A DNA stretch of 64,000 nt from the NCBI GenBank assembly GCA_013350335.1, contig CM023536.1, positions 13,149,520 to 13,213,519 of the forward strand, in the 5' to 3' direction. The notes under the pieces were generated by a model, which was not told the origin of the DNA, made no database searches, and saw nothing but the letters and a program-made list of their open reading frames with translations. This DNA comes from Chimonanthus salicifolius. Its lineage: Eukaryota; Streptophyta; Magnoliopsida; Laurales; Calycanthaceae. Position 1 is the first letter of the stretch; every line of letters starts with the position of its first letter. Shown here in pieces: positions 57,101 to 64,000 of the stretch. The position numbers and the translations under genes were made by a program.

Positions 57101-60100
57101 TATAACATTTTAGTGGAACCAAAAACATACCAACCAAGAAGAAATAAGATCAACCAAGCTGTTTGGTTGAGACTTACACGACTCCTTTCCATATGGCTCA
57201 AGACAAGAACATTGTTTTGAGTGATTATTCACGTCCATAACATCCTACTTCCTAGAGTCCCTCTTTTTAGTAGAAATCTATATGATTGGGAGATAGATGA
57301 CTTTTCTGCTCCACCACATCATCTCCAAGATTGCCATGTTAGCCATAATATATAGATTTGGACTCCAAACCGTCATGATAGCTTTCTCGGTTTCATCATT
57401 CTACAAATCTATAACTCACCAAGGGACCAAAAAAGAGTCTCCTAACTTCTATCCAGTCACCTAGTTTACCTTCCAAATGCAGCACCTTTTATTGGTTGGC
57501 ACAACTTGGCATTTCAAAATAGAATCCTTACCTTGGACAACCTTCACAAAAGAAGCAACTGTAGGGCCTTTGCCCATGTTTTGCTAAAAATACTAGACAT
57601 CTATTTCTCAAATGTGTATATGTCATCCCTGTTTGGAATGAGATTCTATCATGGTTTGATGTCATCTGGGTGCTAGCTAGAAACATGTGGGATCTCTTAC
57701 AAAGTTGAAGATTGGTTTTCACAAGATAAAAGGGAAAACTCTTTGTATGCCTCCCTTATTATGTTAATATGGTTTTTTTCGTTGGAGAGAAATAATAAAT
57801 TCTTCCTCATCAAAAGAATGTGCACACTATGGGTTGCATCCTATCATTTGTTCAAGGGTGTTTTACTCTATCATTCTCACCAACTACAAGCTGGTTATAG
57901 ACAATTCCCCCCAATGAACTCTAATTATGCCAATCTGGCTTCCCCATCCACTCGTTTGTTTAAGATCAACTTCAATGGTTGTGAAAAGGGTTCACCTGGG
58001 TTCGTGGGCTTTCGAGGTTTGATTCACAACAATCAAGAGCATATTGTCATCATCTTTAATGGACTACTTGCTCCTAGCTGGTCCTAAGAAACCGAAGTTT
58101 CTGCTCTTCTGTGTGGTCTTAAAATGGTTGTGAAAAGGGGACATTCTCATTATTATGGAAAAGAACTCTTCTAAAACAATCGTCTAGGCCTCTTGTTCCT
58201 CGGCTTTTCCTAGGACATTCGGATGGTTTTTATGAAATCATTCACCTATCTAGGGATGATAGGGTCAAATTCTCTAACATTCTTAAGAAGGCCAATGACA
58301 TGAGCTAGAAAAGAAAGGAGTCACATGCCCATTCCGTTCATTGGCACCTTCGAGGAGTCTATGCAGGACCCATCGTAATTTTGTTTGTGTTTTGGGTTTT
58401 GGCCCTTTTTCAGTTTATAAGAGTTTGATTTGCCCCTGTTTATCTTTGACTTTGAGGGGTCCTTTGTATCTCTATAATGTTGTTGTTTCCTTTTGCTTTT
58501 GACCCATTCTAGGCATTTTTGTGGCTAGCTATTCTAGGTTGGCTTGGTCGTATCTTTCTTTTCCCCTTTGCTTGCAATAAAATCAATCGTTGTCTTTCTA
58601 AAAAGTTTTGACACCATCCATTTTACGGTCACAAAATTAGGCAAGGTCAGTTGGGTCTTATTTGGGTCGGGTTCAGGTCTATTTTGGATCTTGTTAAAAG
58701 GGTTAAGTCGGTTAAGATCTGTATCGGGTTTGGATCGGGTCAAATTAGGGTCAAGTTTACCTAATTACCTAATTAAATGGACTTTTCCAACAAGACACAT
58801 GCCAAGACTACCCCTTAAATGGGTGTAGACCTTATACAGTTGCATGTGCGTGGCAATAATTAGGTCAGTCGAGTCTACTCATTTATTTTCAGGTTGGGGT
58901 CGGGTCTACCCATTTATAAAAGGGCTAGGATGGGTTGGGTCATCTATCAAAACGGGCCAATTCAGGTCGAGTCGGGTCAAAGTTTGCTAGGTTTATATAA
59001 AATCAATGAATTGTTATAAGGTAAGATTTTCAATTTTGATTATAAACTTTGTAATCTTATATCAAATAGCTTAAAAACTTTTTAGAAATTAGATTTGATA
59101 TAGGAAATAATCTTTGAGGTTTCTTTGGCTTGTCCTAACACAGAATGTTATATTTTTCTCATTTTATGACAATTATCTCTCATTTTATCTCATTGTGTCA
59201 ATTTGAAGCTTAAGAAAATTTTGATTTTCCATAGCTTTGAAATAATTTAAGGGAGAAAGTACAAAAACTTGAAAGGCTTTGAAATTTGAAGTTTGAAACA
59301 TGCATGAGTCAACTCAATGGACTTGACTGATATGCAAAAAGAAATAAACCATCATGGTAGATCAAGTCAATAAATTTAGCATTGAGTCCCTATATAAACT
59401 TGCAGTAGATATTATTCGGTTCAAGTCAACTCGACCTGACAAATTTTTAAAACTATGTTGAGAACACAACAATTTATTAAGACAGAGATCACCATCATCA
59501 TCATTAGCCAGAATCTCCATCTATTTAGGGTCAGATTTATAAGTTCTACTTTTCCATTTGACATTATCATAAACCATACCATTAGTTACCCACAATCTAT
59601 CATGTCTCCCTTTATCCCTTTCCTCCACATTCTTAGTTACCCCACAACCATTTCTTAAAACAAAGATCACTCATAGAAATGCAATCAATGGTAACAACCA
59701 CCACCACCAAAACAAAAGCCATTACCACTAATTTTCCTACAAGCCCTTTAGCTACAACCAGAAAGATCCTTGATCAAACAACATAACAACCACCACCATA
59801 ATAGAAGATATTAACACAACTAATACTACAACTCTTGTAGCATTTTTTAGTGTAATAAATGCACAAAGAAGACAATCTCATTAAGTACATTCCTACCTCA
59901 ACTTTACAATCCATTGTTCAAGACCCACCATCAGCTACATATTGTCAACCTTCGAAATATGAACTATTCCGATATTCAAGAGTCCACCATCATAGAACCA
60001 TCTCGTTGTGGTCTACACCATCGAAGATATCAACTATCCACCAAAATTTCTTTCAACTCTCCAAACCCTCCATCTCAATCAGCAATATCAATATAACAAA

Positions 60101-62011
60101 CCTTTTTTTATGAAAGCTTGAAAAGGAAATAGGTTCCCAAATAAACAGGATAAACGGCTAGATGACGATGATTATGAGAAAGTGATAAAGATTGTACTAA
60201 TAATCAACACTTGGTCCCAAAAAAAACCCTAAAGTTACAAAGGAATAAACAAAACCCATCGGGATGATAACAAATATCTACTATGCCTGTGAATCACATC
60301 CACCCTCATCTACAACTTGATGTAAGCATCAAATTGTGTGTGTTCAGGGGGAGGGAGAGAGAGAGAGAGAACAAGGATGAGGTCTACATCTTGTCTTTAA
60401 CATCATTTTGATGTCCAATCTATTGTCTTTGACATCGTCAAAATGCAAAAATCTATAGATTTATTCAATGCTTGATATCCCAACAAAATGAAGGATATTA
60501 GGACTCCAAGAATCATTAGAACAAAAATCCCTTGATATCTAATGTTCTAGATTCCAAAGGAGGTTACCTTATCCATTAACTTCCTAAATATTGTCAACAA
60601 ACCGGATGCAACTCAGGCGGGCCGGATCAAATCAGACTCCAAATCGACTCAGTGTAGGGCTTGGATTGTAAATATAGGGTCTATGCTCAGATCGGGCACA
60701 TGTGAGCCTTAATTATTTGGCGTCGGGCTTGAGTCCTAAAAAATAAATAAGGGCCTATATGGGCCATCAGGTTTTCGAGCCCTTATTCAATTACGTTTTA
60801 AATCAATTAAAATTATTATTTTGTAGTATTAAGCAATAATTGTCATTGTTTATTGCACACAAATTTTTTACAAGAATTATCATTTTAATCAAATTTCTAT
60901 ACCCATCAAACAAATTATCAACATAGCTACTAATTTAAAAATATCTATCACATCAATTACATTCCCTAGTTATTGTTAATCAACTCATCATATAAAACAA
61001 TGACTTGCGTGGCCAAACCTGTCCACATTCTTATACCCATATGTGTTGTACACCACCATTTGCGTCCAAGTAACAAGGCATAGAAAAAGTGCTTCCTAAT
61101 TAAAGGAGTAGGGGCCCACCAATTCAAGAGTTAAGTAGAGTCTCATCCAAAAAGGGCCATCAAACAATTATCTGGACAAATAGTCTATGGACCCAACCCA
61201 CCAAAAAAAGAAGGGACCTTCTTTCACTAAAAAGGGCACCTTAACAAACTTTACACCTGCCTAAGTTAGGATCCTATAACTCTTTTTTATGTAGAAAGAA
61301 AAAAAGATTTTTTTTTTTTGAAAGATAAAAAGAAACAAAAGATTGCAAATTGAAATAAAGTATCATAGTGAGCTATGTTGCACAAGCTCTTCAAGATGTG
61401 TAACAAACCTATGTGAAACACTCATACCCGTGTCAAACACTGGCACCATTCTTCATGGACTCTTCTAGTACATTTTAACAGTGTTTTCAAAGATGATTAA
61501 AATATTAGGACATCTTTCTCCCCTTAAAACATAATTAAAATATCAATTTGTTTGTGTTTAGAGTAAAACTAGTACATTATTTTCTATTAGTGTTATTTTG
61601 ACACCTTATTTTCAATTAAAATAAATTTACATTTAAATTTATTTAAAAATGGTGCATGTCCCCTTGTCTTTTTCTTTTTCTTTTTGTTCATTGACACCGG
61701 ACACCTCACACCGTACATACAGCTTAGACAGCGAGTACAATGCTTCTTCCAAAAACACATAAGCATGAAGGAATAGCAACATGACAAAAGGAAATAAGAG
61801 AATTAATTCCAAAAGGAAAATAAGAGGTAGAAATATACCTGGACTGGCTGCTGCTGCTGCAGCAGCAGCTGCTCGTGCTCTCTTTTCTGCATTAGCAAGT
61901 TCAGCACGTAGTTTTTCAACCTCATTGACCATGGAATACATGTTTTTCTCCATTGCCTGACTTTGTTCAAGGTTATCAGCAAATGCTTTTTTCTCATATT
62001 CAACAGCAGCC
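43908..62011 (-). CDS. FLX-like protein (FLOWERING LOCUS C EXPRESSOR-like), 3' part, with six tandem C-terminal exons
   Basis: The exons on minus are 62011-61839, 54866-54784, 44863-44786, 44692-44612, 44512-44432, 44340-44260, 44166-44086 and 43991-43908. These give 246 residues and a TAA stop, all GT-AG with matching phases. The 5' exons lie beyond 64000. The first exon holds the coiled-coil end typical of plant FLX and FLX-like proteins ([20 protein letters not shown], then [18 protein letters not shown] and a poly-Ala run). The second is Gly/Tyr-rich ([20 protein letters not shown]). FLX is a FRIGIDA-associated nuclear coiled-coil protein that promotes FLC expression; the role of FLX-like paralogues varies and cannot be assigned here. 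The C-terminus is a tandem array of exons of 26-27 codons, each carrying a form of HGAYDxQR. All array exons begin in phase 0, so copy number can change without breaking the frame. Introns 1 and 2 in view are 7.0 and 9.9 kb and repeat-filled. Confidence 0.82.
44086..44166 (-). CDS. FLX-like tandem exon E
   Basis: 27 codons, [18 protein letters not shown] to GAYEVQRTQ. The acceptor is TTTCAG and the donor ACTCAG|GTTTGT. Confidence 0.8.
44260..44340 (-). CDS. FLX-like tandem exon D
   Basis: 27 codons, [18 protein letters not shown] to GAYDMQRAQ. The acceptor is TTGTAG and the donor GCTCAA|GTATGT. Confidence 0.8.
44432..44512 (-). CDS. FLX-like tandem exon C
   Basis: 27 codons, [18 protein letters not shown] to GAYDSHQTH. 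The acceptor is TTCCAG and the donor ACTCAT|GTATGC. Confidence 0.8.
44612..44692 (-). CDS. FLX-like tandem exon B
   Basis: 27 codons, [18 protein letters not shown] to [14 protein letters not shown] replaces HGAYD. The acceptor is TTTCAG and the donor ACTCAT|GTACAT. Confidence 0.8.
44786..44863 (-). CDS. FLX-like tandem exon A
   Basis: 26 codons, [13 protein letters not shown] to [10 protein letters not shown], one residue shorter than its sisters. The acceptor is ATTCAG and the donor AATCAA|GTACAT. Confidence 0.82.
44864..48135. other. FLX-like intron sequence with duplications
   Basis: No exon copy is seen here. An ACTGTCATGACCAAGA repeat lies at about 44940-44985. A larger imperfect duplication pairs 46518-46740 with 46985-47250 (ATGCCTA..., CAAAACC, CCTCTCTNTAAC, CTACATNT...AGATCTAAC-like blocks in the same order). 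It looks like transposon sequence of unknown class. Confidence 0.45.
48136..48177. repeat. (GA)n microsatellite
   Basis: About twenty GA units. Confidence 0.93.
48326..48531 (+). mobile_element. 206-bp solo LTR of the AGTCCCACATCGG superfamily
   Basis: Starts TGTAATACCCCC, contains AAAGTCCCACATCGGTAG and AAAGCGGAAAATATC, and ends GTCGTTACA. This is the same arrangement as the TRIM LTRs at 10774-11713. The A-rich flanks hide any target duplication. Confidence 0.65.
48800..49150. mobile_element. Dispersed repeat related to 19560-19860
   Basis: Shares ordered blocks with GT8 intron 5 (CCTGTGAATTGTATC, ACATTTTGACCGTTGATC, TTCAAATCCAATCGACCTGA). Probably a non-autonomous DNA element. Confidence 0.45.
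50127..50285 (-). mobile_element. LTR fragment of the TGTAACG...CACATCG superfamily
   Basis: On minus it contains GTGTCCCACATCGCC, CGGACAATATTGTGCTGGCG and ends GCGTTACA (plus TGTAACGCTC from about 50128). It is truncated on the right. Confidence 0.5.
50286..51870 (+). mobile_element. Copia (Sirevirus-like) LTR-like segment
   Basis: Carries CTCGAGGCCTCGAGAC-type motifs, a TATA-like CTTATAAATACACGG (51104) and, near the right end, TTCACCCCCCCTCTAGGTCT, a motif seen at the end of Sirevirus-type LTRs. A tandem TTCAGGTGAACCGAACCAC pair lies at 51631-51670. Boundaries are approximate. Confidence 0.4.
51885..52122 (-). mobile_element. TRIM-like internal region with primer-binding site and one LTR end
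   Basis: On minus, an LTR end GGGGCGTTACA is followed by AATGGTATCAAAGCACAG (primer-binding site, about 51973-51956), then about 80 bp ending in the purine tract TAAGGGGGGTAGAT and a TGTAATACCC start. This matches the internal region of the TRIM at 11370-11463. The LTR on its right is cut at 52122. Confidence 0.6.
52123..52591 (+). mobile_element. 469-bp LTR of the TGATGTAGG family
   Basis: Starts TGATGTAGGACACAAC and ends CCCACATCA, with an AT-rich U3 and the shared TGGGCATAATCCCAGGCGAG block. No matching target duplication is visible (GTACC left, ATTTT right), so it may be half of a broken element. Confidence 0.65.
52592..53205. other. Pyrimidine-rich sequence, no gene seen
   Basis: C/T-rich text with CCACC and CATCGCC motifs and no recognisable domain in either direction. 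Probably LTR-element leader sequence. Confidence 0.35.
53206..53438 (-). mobile_element. LTR fragment with adjoining primer-binding site
   Basis: On minus, TGTAACGACCCG (from 53438) begins an LTR-like segment ending TCTAACA (53234), directly followed by TGGTATCAAAGC, the plant retrotransposon primer-binding site. Confidence 0.5.
53439..54475 (+). mobile_element. LTR-like segment with TATA box
   Basis: CTATAAAAGGGGATGGGCAT (about 53978) followed by a leader, and a TTCATCA end near 54475. It contains repeated AAGGTGCATG motifs (about 53630-53720). No paired LTR was found and the left end is uncertain. Confidence 0.4.
54784..54866 (-). CDS. FLX-like exon: Gly/Tyr-rich
   Basis: The acceptor is TTTTTAG|GTCTTC and the donor is TATCAG|GTATGT. 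Two bases complete the Gly codon begun in the previous exon; 27 codons follow, ending AYGAYQ in phase 0. Confidence 0.82.
54970..55400 (+). other. Nuclear insert of rearranged plastid DNA (ycf2 and cemA pieces)
   Basis: 54975-55175 encodes a ycf2-like stretch ([27 protein letters not shown]), which frameshifts at TTCCCTTTTATGTGG where one T is missing. 55205-55398 encodes an inner cemA stretch ([40 protein letters not shown]). The two genes are not neighbours in plastid genomes (ycf2 is normally in the inverted repeat, cemA in the large single-copy region), so the insert is a mosaic. It sits about 105 bp upstream of an FLX-like exon. 55400-55740 may also be organellar but was not identified. 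Confidence 0.75.
56239..56470 (-). mobile_element. tRNA-derived SINE, copy 3 (best preserved)
   Basis: On minus: GAGGAGGTTGGCCTGACGGT (box A region), CTTGAGTTCGATTCGCCCTC (box B), then GATTGGGAGGCTTGCGC, GTCGGGTTAAAATG and a TTGGTTATAAAAAAAAAAAA tail. The flanks CAAAAAGAA (56230-56238) and CAAAAAGAA (56471-56479) are a 9-bp target duplication. Confidence 0.83.
56480..57529. other. FLX-like intron sequence, no exon seen
   Basis: Contains decayed text and no domain that I can read. Confidence 0.4.
57530..58560 (+). mobile_element. LINE 3' region relic
   Basis: Encodes SLERNNKFF (the W..RN..VF-like motif), then [20 protein letters not shown], the start of an RNase H-like domain. Later frames are broken and followed by a T-rich trailer with GTATCTCTATAATG. 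Confidence 0.55.
58600..58990. repeat. GGGTCGGGT-rich repeat related to the element at 40123
   Basis: Multiple GGGTCGGGT, TCGGGTTTGGATCGGGTC and GGGTTGGGTC motifs as in the subterminal regions of 40123-40860. Terminal repeats were not found. Confidence 0.45.
59488..59660 (-). mobile_element. RTE-type LINE 3' end
   Basis: The plus text CATCATCATCATTAGCC...CCATTTGACATTATCATAAACC...TATCATGTCTCCCTTTATCCC parallels the 3' ends at 37018 and 27340-27519. Confidence 0.55.
60350..60372. repeat. (GA)n microsatellite
   Basis: A short GA run in FLX-like intron sequence. Around it (59660-61838) I see AT-rich intron and GGGCC/GGCCC-type transposon scraps near 60615-60780, but no exon. Confidence 0.8.
61839..62011 (-). 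CDS. FLX-like exon: coiled-coil end and poly-Ala
   Basis: The acceptor is TTTGTGCAG|GGCTGC; the first base completes a codon from an exon outside the window. 57 codons end (A)9-SP plus one base before GTATAT. The heptad-like [15 protein letters not shown] stretch is the FLX-family signature. Confidence 0.87.
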
Positions 62012-62579
62012 CTGCACAAATTGAAGAAAAACAAAGCATCAGAAAAGAGCAATTGCAGCAGATAGATGGGGCTATCACTATATTAAAGTCAAAGAGAAAG
62101 AGAAACATCACTGAAAGTAAAAGATTTAGAAAACAAACCCGAAAAAAGGAAGCTATGATCATATGGGGTGGGGGGGATGAATATAGTAAAGCTAATGGAC
62201 AAGTATGAGATACAAAGATAATTAACTAAGTCATCGTTCATGAAGAGCACATCCTGATGTCACCGTTGCTCTCCCAAACTTGTAGCCTAAACACCGACCA
62301 CAAATCTCCAGTCTCTATATAGGACTGAAGCAGTAACCTAATTGCTTCTTCTGCAAGAATCACCATCATCAAAATAATGAAACGAAGATGATGCTTTGCC
62401 TTAGAAGATCCCTATTCCGTATTCTCTATCAATCTAGATGCCACAAGTTATGGCAAGCAGAACTATTTTCCACAAGCTGTGACCATAAGCACTTGCCAGT
62501 TGTGAGGCATGCTCTTGTTCAGTAATGATAATAAGCTAAGATGCGAAGTGAGATAAAGTAAATGTAAGTGTGGAGTAAC

Positions 62580-64000
62580 ATGAAATCAATGAATAGGAAA
62601 TGGGTTGATGCAGACATCTTTGGACGTGATCAAAATTTTAATTTTGATTCAGACGGGTACGTTAGCAAATTAGCAAATTTGGGCCTCAAGTTGAGATGAG
62701 AATTTTGTTTTCAATCCTGGAGGGTGTGTAAGCAATTGGATCAAGTGGGCCCCAAAATGAAGTCCAACATGCTAGCCCATTCGTGCAAGTCCAAATTGAA
62801 TTAGTTTCATGGCATGACTCCTACAATGCTTAGTAAGCATTAACATGTTTCAGTTTCTCATGGCAACAGTTACTATATTAGGAGTATTTCAAGGAAGCAG
62901 TTACTTTAGATACATTAGGATTATTTCAGTTTTTAAGTTGCTTTAGTAACGGTACTTGCATTTAGTTTAGAACTAGGAAACTGATGAAGGGTCAGCTCAT
63001 TTAGTTTCTTTCAATTTTTCTTTTCTTTTCCTATATATATACATGTAAGGTGAGATTTGGGGGATCACATGAATTAATGGAAATAAAGTTTTCTTTTTTC
63101 TCAACATGTTTTGTTGAAGGATGAGGCAACCTGTTTGCAGCGTTATCTGCATGGCGTCTTAAGTTCTGAAGAGTCAGAACAGAGAGAGCTTTTGTGAATC
63201 AAATTAGTTGATACCCTTTGAAGTTTTAGTTGCACTTTGAGCAACTTGAAGGCTGCAGTCCAGGTGATCTGCAACTGTCCATTCAGTGGACTGATTCAGG
63301 CACATTGAGACTGGTCTAAGACCTCTCCAGAATCAGCCAGTGGGTTCGTCCGTCTCAGGCCCAACATGGCAAACTGCAGTATTCGTAGGGAAGAAGCTCT
63401 GCAACCCACGACAGAATTCCCTGTTCAGAACAGGCCCTCAGCGCCAGCTGGCCCAGTGTGGGGTGAGCTGTTAACGAGTTGCTCTGTTGCAAATTGATCT
63501 GCAACCCTCTCCAAGCAACAATGACTATGGCTGATTTGCAGCCAGTTCGGTGATTTCGTTGCTTCAGATTCCAGGCCCAGTTGTGGGAAATGGTGGTCAT
63601 CTTGACCAGGTGATTAAATCTATGTATCATCTGGCCCAACCAGCAGCAACGTACCAAACACCGGTCCATTAATGTCAGTTTGGCCCAGCTTTGGCGATCT
63701 TCCTTAGGTGCTTTAAGCGCCGTTTTGTCTCTTGGTTTTGGTTCAAGACCAGATTAGATGAAAGTGTTCGGTGTTGAAAGGTAGGCTGATCCACTCATAA
63801 CCATACAAATCTGAGAATTGTAGCCTATTTCTACTTATTTTGTGAATCCGATTTGGCCATCCCAAATCTGGCTGGATTAATTGAGGACTATACTCAGGAC
63901 CAGCCAACTGTTCTACCACATCTAATTCGGGTTTCAAGTTGGATACTTAACAGAGATTTGTGTTTTGTCACGGCTTCCGCTTCTTTTCTGTTTGATTGGA
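62580..64000. other. Repeat-like sequence at the right edge
   Basis: TGATGCAGACATC (62605) could open an LTR; TATATATATACATG and AATGGAAATAAAG near 63030-63090 look like promoter/polyadenylation signals. No coding exon of the FLX-like gene is recognised here. The far end, if an LTR, is outside the window. Confidence 0.3.

Noticed and set aside
62605..64000. Missing 5' exons of the FLX-like gene in the right-hand edge
   Set aside because: No frame there shows the coiled-coil or the Pro-rich N-terminus expected of the family; these exons must be beyond the window.

Overview
The window is nuclear DNA of a flowering plant. It holds genes with GT-AG introns of up to about 12 kb, plant-specific protein families, and a dense, nested load of plant retrotransposons, SINEs, MITE-like elements and satellites. 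The AT-rich introns and the gene content do not identify a species; I infer a non-grass angiosperm.

Layout. (1) Positions 1-1503, minus strand: three consecutive exons of a callose synthase (GSL family). The copy is broken by a one-base deletion and an apparent lost splice donor, and runs off the left edge. (2) 1504-4400: transposon relics and AT-rich spacer. (3) 4806-28909, plus strand: a complete ten-exon GT8 glucuronosyltransferase gene (IPUT1/PGSIP6 type). I spliced it by hand to 549 aa with every junction phase matching. It is expected to add glucuronic acid to inositol phosphorylceramide in the Golgi. Intron 4 is about 11.9 kb and holds a four-level nest of transposons and two satellite arrays. 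(4) 28910-43900: convergent intergenic region with SINEs, 5'-truncated LINEs, LTR elements with intact target duplications and a MITE. (5) 43908-62011, minus strand: the 3' portion of an FLX-like (FLOWERING LOCUS C EXPRESSOR-like) coiled-coil gene whose 5' exons lie beyond the right edge. Its C-terminus is encoded by six tandemly duplicated exon-intron modules at a pitch of about 175 bp. Its two largest introns (9.9 and 7.0 kb) hold LTR relics, a rearranged plastid DNA insert (ycf2 and cemA pieces) and a SINE. (6) 62012-64000: repeat-like sequence, unresolved.

The two main genes converge on about 15 kb of repeats and have no evident functional link. The most unusual feature is the six-module tandem exon array, whose terminal copy has turned a former splice donor into its stop-containing tail. 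Also notable are the nested transposon histories that can be read base by base from target-site duplications, a minimal TRIM element with a 94-bp internal region, and a satellite carrying repeated CACGTG cores. All homology calls come from reading and remembered family features; no database search was run.
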